From: an archaeon
GTDB taxonomy: Archaea; Thermoproteota; Nitrososphaeria; Nitrososphaerales; Gagatemarchaeaceae
Assembly (NCBI GenBank): GCA_021791695.1
Contig: JAJYWC010000003.1
Location: forward strand, 1-64,000
DNA: 64,000 nt
Reading direction: 5' to 3'
Position numbers and translations under genes: made by a program. Position 1 is the stretch's first letter. Every line of letters begins with the position of its first letter. Below are positions 1 to 7,796 of this stretch, in pieces. The notes under the pieces were generated by a model. That model was not told the DNA's origin. It ran no database searches and worked only from the letters and a program-made list of their open reading frames with translations.

Positions 1-3000
1 GATTCGACGAGCCTGCCCCTGAAAATCTTGGTTCCCCCTGTCTCTTCCTTCCATCTGTTCTCCTCCTGAGGCGTCAGGAATCCTGGATAATCGCGCCCAC
101 GTTCCCCGAGGATGGCAAAAAGCCGGTCCCCGTCTGTTGGGTTGCCGTCAAAGTACCTCTGCATCGCTAGTTCGAAGGTCAGGGTCAAGTCGAACCTGCT
201 CCCAGCAATAGCCTCGTAGTCGGCTAGTGCTTTCCTCCGAGCCGAAAGGTCCCTCGGCGAGAGAGCTTTGATGAGTTTGACATGTTCTCTGATAAGCCAG
301 AGATTACCCTTGTCGATGGCCAGACCCTTCTCCACCAAGTCCAGTGCTCCACCAGGTGAACCGCGGCTCATCTCAAGCATTGCCATGAAGGCATAGCCGT
401 TCCCTCGTCCCACGGTGTTAGTGATTTGTTCTACTTTCTGAGTACTGAGGTTCTCCGTCTTGAGCAGACCGAGGACCCTTTCTTTGAATTGCGAGATTTC
501 TCTGTTGGACCACTCTCCCAGAGCGTTCTCTGCATACACGAGCCAATACATCGCCGCGAGAAGAAGCTGCCACCTTTCGCTGCTGTTGGGCGCTATCTCT
601 GCCATCTTCTCGTACGTCTCGCCAAGCCCTTGGTAGGAGTGGGGAGCTACGCTCGGCCCCCCACTGAGCTGAACGGCGTCAACGAAGTGACCTTCAGCGG
701 CGGTGAGGAACTCGCGGGCACCCAGTACGTCATCGTGCTCTAAGCGTTCTTCAGCCTTTCTGAGCTCGAGTCGTCCCTCGGCATCGAATACGTGATAGTC
801 CGGCTCATGAAAGCCCCTAATGTTCGCAGTCTTTGCTCTATTTAGCGAAAGCCGGGAGTCGTCAAACAATTTCGCCTCCCTTTGGGCTATAGCGAGGTGG
901 ATGTAGAGCGGCCTTGACTGGACTCTCTTGACAGCAAGGTCGAGTAATTCGACACGTTGTGTCTCCTTCAGGCCTTCGGAGGCTTGCATGAACCTCCATC
1001 GTACTGTTAGGAAGGCGTGCATGAGGTCTACTTCTTCAAGTGTGTCGGATTGCACGTTCTCGATAATGCTCTTGAGGACTGCGTACCTTTCGGCCGGTGT
1101 CTTGAACGCCATCTCAGAGACGATTTCAGCCTGAATCCTATTCGCTACGCCAAGTGTATTCTGACCCTCTCTGAATGAGACCACCCCACCCAAGCTCCTG
1201 CTCATCTCGGCGTGCAGGATATCTCTGGCAACACCCGCACTCCTCGTAGTTAGGGACGTCCAAGGCCTAAGAGTGAAGGACTGGATGAACGACACATAGG
1301 CGTATACTTTCTGAGCGTTCTGGTCGAGGGAAGAGAACTCCTTCGCGACAGCCTTGGCAAGAGGGATATCAAGCCCCTTGACAGAGGTGTAGAGGAGTGC
1401 GAAGAAAGAGGAGTTGATTTCCTTGTCTCGGAGATTCTTATGCCAGAGCTCCTTCTTCTCGAGTGAACCGAGTCTCGCGAAGTGTCTCCCAAAGCTCTCC
1501 CATTCCATCTCTCCAACCGAGTCGTCAAGCTCGAAGACCACATCCACGGGCGATGACCTCAGTGCATCAAAAGGCGCGTCGGTCTTCCTTGCCACTACGA
1601 GGATGTCAACGGGCTTCGCTATCCCGCGGAGACGGTTCTTGAGGGCGATTAGAGCGTCCAAGTGAACAATTCCGTCATCTGCGACGAGGAGGAACCGTGG
1701 GCTTTTGACAGCCTGCGGCCCAGCCCTCGACGCGGCCTCGGAGGCGTACTTCGCCCACACCTCGTCCAGCAATCCCTCCAATGCCGGGAAATCCAAGACG
1801 AGCGCTCCTGGCTCAATAAAGACCACCGGGTTCCCCGAGTGGTACCAATCGTATGCTAACCTACGCATTGCCACGGTCTTGCCGGATGCCGCAGCTCCAA
1901 CGAGTACTGCCACAATGTTGTCCGAGGAGTTCGTGTTGCCAAGCCGGCCCATCATGTCCGAGAGAGAGACAGGTAGCTGCTGGGCTCTCTTAGCCATCCA
2001 GATTGCTTTGGTCTTCCTCGGATAGTCCCACCTCATTGCATAGGGATAGAACGAAGTCTCGGCCCCGAGAACGAACGCCGTTTGGCTAAGGCCTGATTTT
2101 GGCTGCGCGAGCATGGCGTCTTCCAGAACAGAGTACCGATTGGCTATGTTAGAAAGAGTCGCACGGTCCACCTCCACTGGCACCCTCTTGATTGTGAGTT
2201 TCGGCGCTGCCGGCGCCCCGCTGTCAGGCCTAGGACCGACTGACTGATTCGCCGCAGCGAGAAAGGCCGCCAGGTCGCCTTGAACCCACTCGATACCCAA
2301 TGAATGCATCGCCCTGAGCATCTCTTCGCGGGGCTTTGTCGGCGTGACGGCGAATCCCTTCCATGTGAACTCCCTAAGCACGAGTCGCATCTCCTGGAGT
2401 AACTGAATCACAAGCCCATCCTCGAACGAGTACCCGAGGTAGACCATGTGACCGGAAAGGGCAAGCTCCCTAAAGACCTCGAAGAATCTTCGCCTCCTTT
2501 CGGCTCCAAGGCTCATGTCCGAGGTAGCTAGTACCATCCAGCCGCCGGTGGGGAAGTTGTGTTTCGAGCTCCCCATTAGTTGCAGGCAATATAGCAGGTC
2601 CTCCCTTGAAATGGAAATTTTGGGTTCGGATTCAGGGTCAGAGACGGGTATGATTGTTCTACTGCCATCTATGGTCACTCCAACGGAGTCCGGCAGAGCA
2701 TCGTAGTTCGTTGTCATGGTCGCCCGCCAAGGCAGCGAGAACAGGTACCTTTGTTCATCTCCAGCAGAGACGGCCGCAAGACGCTCCTGGACCCAATCCT
2801 CAACCTCCCGACGGTTCGCGTTGTCGAGTCCTATTACGTTGCCCATGTAATCCATTAGGCGCTCGGTTCCCTTCTCCCCGAATCTCGCCTTTGCTTGCAT
2901 TAGGAGCTCCCCGCCACTCGGGCCCCCGCACCCCATTGCAACTCCTGCACCGAAAAAGAGCGTTGCGCGCTTCTCCATTATCTTGGCAACGACGTCGGCA

Positions 3001-3032
3001 AGACTCGTCCCGTCCCGAGTTGTGGTCGACAT
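1..3032 (-). CDS. SIR2-STAND NTPase, Avs5-like antiphage candidate (C-terminus outside window)
   Basis: A frame starting at ATG 3032 stays open to base 1, giving about 1010 residues and no stop. Residues 24-39 form a SIR2-like nucleotide-binding loop (LFFGAGVAMG then P38), followed by TTNYD at 107-111 and LGYSFED at 199-205, as in SIR2_2-type NADases. A P-loop follows at 379-386 (GAAASGKT) with Walker B LLVADD ending near 453, which fits a STAND NTPase. The rest, about 600-1010, is helical and TPR-like, the usual sensor region. In known SIR2-STAND proteins, target recognition triggers NAD+ depletion and abortive infection. One oddity is that the usual catalytic His of the HG motif is Met153 here, with His158 nearby. 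A TATA-like element lies near 3070. The domain calls are from motif reading and the defence role is inferred. Confidence 0.8.
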   Translation of the reverse strand, partial: MSTTTRDGTSLADVVAKIMEKRATLFFGAGVAMGCGGPSGGELLMQAKARFGEKGTERLMDYMGNVIGLDNANRREVEDWVQERLAAVSAGDEQRYLFSLPWRATMTTNYDALPDSVGVTIDGSRTIIPVSDPESEPKISISREDLLYCLQLMGSSKHNFPTGGWMVLATSDMSLGAERRRRFFEVFRELALSGHMVYLGYSFEDGLVIQLLQEMRLVLREFTWKGFAVTPTKPREEMLRAMHSLGIEWVQGDLAAFLAAANQSVGPRPDSGAPAAPKLTIKRVPVEVDRATLSNIANRYSVLEDAMLAQPKSGLSQTAFVLGAETSFYPYAMRWDYPRKTKAIWMAKRAQQLPVSLSDMMGRLGNTNSSDNIVAVLVGAAASGKTVAMRRLAYDWYHSGNPVVFIEPGALVLDFPALEGLLDEVWAKYASEAASRAGPQAVKSPRFLLVADDGIVHLDALIALKNRLRGIAKPVDILVVARKTDAPFDALRSSPVDVVFELDDSVGEMEWESFGRHFARLGSLEKKELWHKNLRDKEINSSFFALLYTSVKGLDIPLAKAVAKEFSSLDQNAQKVYAYVSFIQSFTLRPWTSLTTRSAGVARDILHAEMSRSLGGVVSFREGQNTLGVANRIQAEIVSEMAFKTPAERYAVLKSIIENVQSDTLEEVDLMHAFLTVRWRFMQASEGLKETQRVELLDLAVKRVQSRPLYIHLAIAQREAKLFDDSRLSLNRAKTANIRGFHEPDYHVFDAEGRLELRKAEERLEHDDVLGAREFLTAAEGHFVDAVQLSGGPSVAPHSYQGLGETYEKMAEIAPNSSERWQLLLAAMYWLVYAENALGEWSNREISQFKERVLGLLKTENLSTQKVEQITNTVGRGNGYAFMAMLEMSRGSPGGALDLVEKGLAIDKGNLWLIREHVKLIKALSPRDLSARRKALADYEAIAGSRFDLTLTFELAMQRYFDGNPTDGDRLFAILGERGRDYPGFLTPQEENRWKEETGGTKIFRGRLVE

Positions 3033-3105
3033 GAAGCTGCCCCAACAATTCGGGGGATTGGACTGATAAACACTCTGAATACATGGTTCGAGATAGACAG
3101 CCCAG

Positions 3106-3294
3106 CTAAAGCTCAGTTACGATGACTCGTTTGCGGGGCAGGTCGATGGTCACCTCAACAGCCTGTCCAGGCTTGAAGGGGAACTGCGAGTCTTTGGCGA
3201 CCTCCGTGGGCACGTAGATGAAGAACTTGTCGTACTTCTTGCTTCCAGTCCTAGTGGGCCGGTTGACGAATCGCCCTGACCCTTTGTTGGCCAA
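3106..3294 (-). CDS. AbrB/SpoVT-like small protein
   Basis: Sixty-two residues from a TTG start at 3294. The start was chosen because a TATA-like TTATAA lies about 20 bases upstream and the protein-like segment begins here; the longer frame upstream is unconvincing. The sequence (FFIYVPTEVAKD, then FKPGQAVEVTID and KRVIVTEL) looks like the swapped-hairpin beta pattern of AbrB-type proteins. It lies 73 bases upstream of the SIR2-STAND gene on the same strand, so it may be co-transcribed and may regulate it. The family call is tentative. Confidence 0.55.
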   Translation of the reverse strand: MANKGSGRFVNRPTRTGSKKYDKFFIYVPTEVAKDSQFPFKPGQAVEVTIDLPRKRVIVTEL

Positions 3295-3346
3295 ATTTGG
3301 TGACACAGGCTTATAATCCCGAGTTTCTGCATTTCCGAGCACCAAA

Positions 3347-3823
3347 GTGGTGCCACAAAACTTAGGCAACGCCAGAGCAGGTATAGGCGCGGGCGTAGCT
3401 GTCCTACTTATCATCGTCATAGCTGCAGTAATCGCGTTCTTGGCAATCTCCTCTGGAGTCGGTGGCTTCGGTGAAGGAACGCAGACAACCACGACAACCT
3501 ACAGCACTGACGGCGCTCCATTGGCTCAGGTCACGGCCTCTCTGGTTATCAACTCCGATGGGACTACAATCCTCACCGGCAGCGTCAAGAACATCGACAC
3601 CCAAAGCTTCGGAGCTGCCGGACTGATGTTCGACGGCCTAGACACAGGCTCATTCTCTCTGACATAGCCTCAGCTTGTGCAGGTGGGCCAGTCGGCCAGC
3701 TGGAGCTACACGTGGAGCTATGGCGGGTTAGAAAGCGGGCATGGATACCCTCTCGAGATTGCTCTCTATATCCCGCAGACGGGCAGTTACCAAGACATCA
3801 CCCTTACAGTCGACGCCACCTGA
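3347..3823 (+). pseudogene. Archaeal pilin-like secreted protein with in-frame TAG
   Basis: From GTG 3347 the frame encodes a short basic N-terminus, a long hydrophobic helix (AVLLIIVIAAVIAFLA) and a Thr-rich stalk, as in archaeal type IV pilin-like proteins. The frame meets TAG at 3665-3667. The same frame then continues for 51 more codons of extracellular-type sequence to TGA at 3821-3823. The full product would be about 158 residues. This looks like one gene interrupted by a nonsense codon. Readthrough with pyrrolysine is possible in principle, but no pyl genes are in the window. It overlaps the 5' flank of the AbrB-like gene on the other strand. Confidence 0.6.
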
Positions 3824-3840
3824 TTGTCTTTGTCTTATCC

Positions 3841-4014
3841 TCAAATGATTTCCTCCCCAGTTAGCACGGCGGGATTGACCAGTGCCTCCCTCTCCTCCAG
3901 CTTCTTGTAGAACATGTGGATGGGTGTCTCGACCTTCGAGAGGTCGAACGCTCCGTGAGGCCTAACCTCGTTATACCCCGACAGTCGGCGGGTTTCATTC
4001 AGGAAATTTTGAGC
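3841..4014 (-). pseudogene. Transposase 3'-terminal remnant (DDE/rve type)
   Basis: Fifty-seven codons ending at TGA 3841-3843 read FLNETRRLSGYNEVRPHGAF followed by a segment rich in charged residues. The YNxxRPHGA block is the typical C-terminal end of rve-fold transposases of the IS3/IS481 kind. The frame is blocked by TAG just upstream of 4014, so the catalytic core is missing. It overlaps the end of the wHTH gene in another frame. It is an old insertion scar inside the island. Confidence 0.65.
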
Positions 4015-4738
4015 TACCGGTCAGCCTTTCGGCTGCATATTCCAGACGCTCTTTCTCTTGCTGTCGAATGTTGAGTATCAAAGCCAACTGTTCCTCGGCA
4101 CGTGTCCGCTCTGTCTTCGAATACGTCATGTCGGACATCTTTTTCGCCAGTCTCTTTGCCCGAGCTTTAGCTTCATCGTCCAAATTTTCAAGCCTGCGGT
4201 CTAGTTGGTCCCATGTTTCCGCGACGAACTGGGGAAGCAGAGATACCAATGCCCTAGGAGGCCACTTCCGAAGGGCAGAATCAAAGTCATTGACCCTAGT
4301 TTCGACTTCCGTGGTCCGAATCCCCTTCTCCTTCAGCTTCTTCCGGTACCGCCCAACCAATCGCTTTTGGAATTCTCTAAGAGCCCGCTCGACTCTGAAT
4401 GCAAGCCAGTCGAACTCCGAGGCGTCGATGTCTCCCGGCAAGTCCGCCTCTTTCAGGAATCCCTTTGGGAAGGTAAAAACTCCCGTCGAATGTCGTTTCT
4501 CCAATTTCATCATCTGCGACCTTCTCTGAGCCTCGGCCGTATAGAAGGTCTCTACGACTGACCCTCGCTCTAGGAGTGCCCATCTCCCGTTTGTCTTTCT
4601 GGCTCGCAGACTATTCAACGCTCTAGCGACTTGAGAGCTCTCCAATCCAGTTCCCTTCTTGATTTGGCCGAACCTACTCGGCCCATTGTTGCGCAAGTAT
4701 GACTCTACGCCATCTGCGTGAGTAGAATAGCGTGCCAA
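3995..4738 (-). CDS. wHTH DNA-binding protein with long coiled coil
   Basis: 247 residues. Residues 1-60 (pattern GPSRFGQIKKGTGL then SSQVARALNSLRARK) fit a winged helix. Residues from about 90 on are strongly charged and helical, with heptad-like runs at 120-170 and 180-240. I recognise no family for the C-terminal part. The gene is divergent from the operon at 4795-7676. A tandem repeat of GGTAACGCT between the two starts suggests it controls that operon and itself. The 3' end overlaps the transposase remnant, so the C-terminal residues may have been changed by that insertion. Confidence 0.6.
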   Translation of the reverse strand: MARYSTHADGVESYLRNNGPSRFGQIKKGTGLESSQVARALNSLRARKTNGRWALLERGSVVETFYTAEAQRRSQMMKLEKRHSTGVFTFPKGFLKEADLPGDIDASEFDWLAFRVERALREFQKRLVGRYRKKLKEKGIRTTEVETRVNDFDSALRKWPPRALVSLLPQFVAETWDQLDRRLENLDDEAKARAKRLAKKMSDMTYSKTERTRAEEQLALILNIRQQEKERLEYAAERLTGSSKFPE

Positions 4739-4740
4739 GT

Positions 4741-4770
4741 GGTAACGCTTGGTAACGCTGCTATAATTAA
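4741..4770 (+). promoter_or_regulatory. Direct-repeat operator plus TATA box of the integrase/methyltransferase operon
   Basis: GGTAACGCT occurs twice in tandem (4741-4749 and 4751-4759) and is followed at once by CTATAATTAA (4761-4770). The TATA-like element sits about 29 bases before the ATG at 4795, the normal archaeal spacing for a leaderless message. The repeats lie between divergent genes next to a wHTH gene, so they are a likely operator; that link is inferred. Confidence 0.55.
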
Positions 4771-4794
4771 GAGTATTATTCTAATGAAGAAGAA

Positions 4795-4941
4795 ATGCAA
4801 ATCAGAGGGGTCGTCAGAACTGAACTCACGTGCGACCGGTGCAAGTATAGTTGGTCGCCCAGGCTCATGCGCCCCAAAGTGTGTCCGAGGTGCAAGAACT
4901 TCCTCGACTGGCCCGACACCAAGGAGGATGCGACTGGTTGA
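4795..4941 (+). CDS. Small zinc-ribbon protein
   Basis: Forty-eight residues from ATG 4795. Two knuckles are visible: CDRC at residues 13-16 and CPRC at 31-34, with the pattern CxxCxYxWxPR...PKxCPRCK between and around them. This is a familiar layout of tiny archaeal zinc ribbons that bind nucleic acid or protein. It is the first gene of the operon that continues with the DUF1016-like gene (20 bases later), the methyltransferase and the integrase. Confidence 0.7.
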   Translation: MQIRGVVRTELTCDRCKYSWSPRLMRPKVCPRCKNFLDWPDTKEDATG

Positions 4942-4961
4942 ATCTGCAAGCGCCGCGAGCT

Positions 4962-5408
4962 ATGGTTGCAAGCCAAGACGAGGTCGGGGCTATTGCCGCC
5001 GAAATCAGACAACTCGTGGGAGGGATTGTCTACCACGGATGGGAACAGCTACGCAGGAAGCACGCGATAGGAGTACGTGTAAGGCAGGCGAAGAGCGCTC
5101 TCAAGCATGGGTCGAAGACAGTATTCCTTGAGAAGCTGGCTTCCCAAGCTAGTTGTAGCACTTCATTCCTGCACAGCTGTGAGCAGTTCGCGGACCTGTA
5201 CCCGACGTGGGATGAAGCCATCGGGGCTATTTCTCCAATGTTTGTAAATTCCGAGCCAAATTGGGACTGGATAGTTTCGAACCTACTAACTAAGAGGAGA
5301 GGGCAACCTCTCAGGTCTCACGAGTGCTTCAGATGTCGTGAAGCCTCGGCAGATGCTGAGAGGCTACCGTGCTGCAAGAGGTGCTACTTGGAGCTTGTCG
5401 GGGGTTAG
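4962..5408 (+). CDS. DUF1016-N-like protein with C-terminal zinc finger
   Basis: About 148 residues from ATG 4962; an upstream in-frame extension is less protein-like and would overlap the zinc-ribbon gene. Residues 8-90 carry the alternation seen in the N-terminal domain of DUF1016/YhcG proteins: an AAEIRQLV helix, an IGVRVRQAK segment, and a block ending CEQFADLYPTWDEAI. No PD-(D/E)XK nuclease domain follows. The C-terminus instead holds CFRC and CCKRC, a likely zinc finger. The 3' end overlaps the methyltransferase start by 14 bases, which suggests translational coupling. Function is unknown. Confidence 0.55.
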   Translation: MVASQDEVGAIAAEIRQLVGGIVYHGWEQLRRKHAIGVRVRQAKSALKHGSKTVFLEKLASQASCSTSFLHSCEQFADLYPTWDEAIGAISPMFVNSEPNWDWIVSNLLTKRRGQPLRSHECFRCREASADAERLPCCKRCYLELVGG

Positions 5409-6351
5409 CTTCTTCGATGTCTTCTCGGGCATCGGAGGATTCAGACTTGGACTCGAGAGACTTGGATGGCGATGTTACGGCCACTGCGAAATTGACGGTG
5501 CGCGTAGGGAAGTCTACAGAAGGAATTTTCAGACTGCAGTACAGGAAGACAACTATGATATTGCGGAGTTAGACTATCTTGAGGGAGCGGACGTGCTCGT
5601 CGGCGGATTCCCATGCCAGAGCTTCTCGATGGCAGGCAAGAGAAGGGGATTTTCTGACGCGAGGGGACAGTTGTTTCTGCACCTACCGAGACTGTTATCC
5701 CTCTGCAGGCCGAAGGCGTTTCTCTTCGAGAATGTGAAGGGGCTCCGAATGACTCCGTCAGCGATGGTCGAGGTCGTCTCCTCGCTGAAACGCACGGGGT
5801 ATGCCTTCGACTGGGCTGTCCTTGACTCGAGCATGTTCGGGCCTCCTCAGAAGAGAGAGCGGTTGTATTTCGTAGGTTTCAGGGACGGCATTCCGAAAGG
5901 TTTTGTGTTCCCCAAGGGCGAGCGAAATGGCTCAGCGGTCATTGATGTCATGGAGGCTCAAGTCGAGGCACGCTACTATGCCCCTGCGGTGATTGTAAGG
6001 TCTACCGAGTTTCTTCTCCCTCCTTTCTGGCGTCAGCGAGCCCGAGCCATAGTCAGCATAGGCCGCCATTCCCCGAAGGAATACGGCGGATGGGGGTTAG
6101 TCCTCTCCCCGTTCGGCTTGTCGCCTACCCTGGTTCCCGGTCTCGACCAGAGGGGCCAGCCGCTGTATTTGATAGAGGATGGGACCACTCTCCGCAGGCT
6201 TACGCCGAGAGAGTGGGCACGGCTGCAGGCATTCCCAGATTCGTTCAGGCTACCCGAGGACGACGCGCGGGCCTATCGCTACCTTGGGGACTCGGTAACG
6301 ACAACGGTCATCGAGGCAATCGGCGTGGAGATGGAGAAATGGCTCGCTTGA
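5395..6351 (+). CDS. DNA (cytosine-5) methyltransferase
   Basis: The SAM-dependent C5 methyltransferase motifs occur in canonical order: motif I FDVFSGIGGF, motif IV with catalytic Cys in GGFPCQSFS, motif VI FENVKG, motif VIII PQKRERLYFVGF, motif IX RLTPREWARLQAF, and motif X YLGDSVT near the end. The target-recognition region lies between VIII and IX. The TTG at 5395 puts motif I six residues from the N-terminus, as usual in the family; an ATG at 5338 in the same frame would add 19 odd residues. No cognate restriction enzyme is recognisable, so it may be an orphan that protects or marks the element. The 3' end overlaps the integrase gene by 13 bases. Confidence 0.9.
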   Translation: MSGVSFFDVFSGIGGFRLGLERLGWRCYGHCEIDGARREVYRRNFQTAVQEDNYDIAELDYLEGADVLVGGFPCQSFSMAGKRRGFSDARGQLFLHLPRLLSLCRPKAFLFENVKGLRMTPSAMVEVVSSLKRTGYAFDWAVLDSSMFGPPQKRERLYFVGFRDGIPKGFVFPKGERNGSAVIDVMEAQVEARYYAPAVIVRSTEFLLPPFWRQRARAIVSIGRHSPKEYGGWGLVLSPFGLSPTLVPGLDQRGQPLYLIEDGTTLRRLTPREWARLQAFPDSFRLPEDDARAYRYLGDSVTTTVIEAIGVEMEKWLA

Positions 6352-7676
6352 GCAGCCTGCCGACGCCGCCCACCAAGACTGAGACATACCGCGGTAATCT
6401 CGAGAAAACTGCGGAGAACTCAACATTCGCGATGACGGGAATAAGTAGCCTACCCACGCACTATCTTTCTACGGAACATGCGGCCCGGATTGCAAAGTTC
6501 GGGCTAAGGTGGGAACAAACGAAGCCAACCACGGAACAGACAACCAAGACCATCATCAACAGCAAGTACGCCGTCCTACTGGACAACGAGCAGGTGCGCC
6601 GCTGGTACAGCGGACTGAACAGGATGAGCGCGCACACAGCGAAGACTCGGCTGCGTCGCCTCGGACTCTTCTGCGCTCAACTACAAACGACGCCTACGGA
6701 GTTCGCATCGAGGAACCCCTCGACCGTCACAGACATCTTGGACGACTACGTGGGGAGAATGGACGAGCATGGGTATGCCCCCAGCTACGTACATACGTCC
6801 CTCGTCGCCCTCAAGTCCTGGCTCACACACTGCGGCGTGACGACCACGAGAAGAATCAGGGTGAGAGACTCGGACATTGCCACGACCTTGGCCAACGAGA
6901 AGGTCCCTGAGAGGGAGGAGCTGACCGAGCTGATGCTCCTCGGCTCGCTGAAGGCGCGTGTAATCAAGCAGCTCATGGCGAAGAGCGGGATAAGGCCCGG
7001 GGTAGTCGGCAACCACGACGGGAGCGACGGAATCCGGCTTGGCGACCTGCCAGACGTCGCGCTGTCAGCAACCGGGGGGACCATCCTCAAGAAGCCGGCC
7101 AGGCTCGTCGTGAGGCCTTCGCTCAGCAAGACGAGGAAGCAGTACGTGACCTTCCTTACAGCGGCCGCGGCGGACACAATCATCGCCTACCTCGAGAAGA
7201 GGGCGCTCAGCGGAGAGACGCTTGGTCCGGAGAGCTCGCTGGTTCTCCCGATAAGGTCGTCCTCTGCGAAGCAGTTCCTCACGAGCGCCGCCGTGAGTAA
7301 GCAGGTCAGGGACTCCATACGCCCCAAGTTCAAGCTGAGGCCATATGCCCTTAGAGCGTACTTCGACACGCAACTCCTCCAGGCGGAGGCGAGAGGCCTC
7401 GTCCCTGAGTCATTCAGAGTCTTCTGGATGGGCCACACCGGCTCGATTGACGCCGTCTACACGACGAACAAGAGGCGACTACCCGAGACGATGCTCCAGG
7501 AGATGAGGGACGCGTTCTTGAGGGCGGAGCAGTTCGTAGACCTAGACCTCCGCAGGGAGGACGAGCAGGAGAAGGCGAGGCGACAGGTTCAGGCCAAGGT
7601 CGAGCAGCTCGGTCCCGAGACGCTCGGCAGGGTCCTAAAGCTGATTGAGGAAATCGGCGGGAACACCCATGCCTGA
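6339..7676 (+). CDS. Tyrosine recombinase / integrase (C-terminal tail possibly frameshifted off)
   Basis: 445 residues from ATG 6339, chosen because it overlaps the methyltransferase stop and the region upstream is methyltransferase in another frame. An N-terminal SAM-like core-binding domain (about 70-190) precedes the catalytic domain. Candidate active-site residues are Arg219 (SGIRPG), Lys264 or Lys267 (SKTRKQ), Tyr336 and Arg339 in place of the usual HxxR (PYALRAY), His366 (WMGHTG) and Tyr374 (DAVYTTN). The gene points at tRNA-Arg and is the likely enzyme that inserted the island there. The frame ends at TGA 7674, but the next frame continues with a plausible integrase tail. Confidence 0.85.
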   Translation: MARLSSLPTPPTKTETYRGNLEKTAENSTFAMTGISSLPTHYLSTEHAARIAKFGLRWEQTKPTTEQTTKTIINSKYAVLLDNEQVRRWYSGLNRMSAHTAKTRLRRLGLFCAQLQTTPTEFASRNPSTVTDILDDYVGRMDEHGYAPSYVHTSLVALKSWLTHCGVTTTRRIRVRDSDIATTLANEKVPEREELTELMLLGSLKARVIKQLMAKSGIRPGVVGNHDGSDGIRLGDLPDVALSATGGTILKKPARLVVRPSLSKTRKQYVTFLTAAAADTIIAYLEKRALSGETLGPESSLVLPIRSSSAKQFLTSAAVSKQVRDSIRPKFKLRPYALRAYFDTQLLQAEARGLVPESFRVFWMGHTGSIDAVYTTNKRRLPETMLQEMRDAFLRAEQFVDLDLRREDEQEKARRQVQAKVEQLGPETLGRVLKLIEEIGGNTHA

Positions 7677-7796
7677 AGCAGAGGGTGGCCACGTCGGAGG
7701 AGGCAGAGGCCTTGATACCGGAAGGGTGGCGCTACGTCGGCGCGCTGCCAAACGGAAAGGTGGTCTTGGAAAAAGAGGGTGCCCGAGACGAAAGAG
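7677..7796 (+). other. Detached integrase C-terminal segment running into the tRNA
   Basis: In the frame offset from the integrase, this segment reads EAEALIPEGWRYVGALPNGK then VVLEKE, a beta-type tail that resembles the C-terminal ends I associate with some archaeal integrases. Adding one G to the GGG run near 7658 would join it to the integrase. The frame then runs through the antisense of the tRNA (AGPAGFEPTTSG). It may be the true tail, encoded across the attachment site, or a decayed end. It is not listed as an independent gene. Confidence 0.4.

Noticed and set aside
3665-3667. TAG as pyrrolysine in the pilin-like gene
   Set aside because: No pyl genes or other in-frame TAG cases were seen; nonsense mutation is simpler.
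1-7700. Second attachment site within the window
   Set aside because: No copy of the tRNA 3' half was seen left of the integrase; the far end is probably outside.
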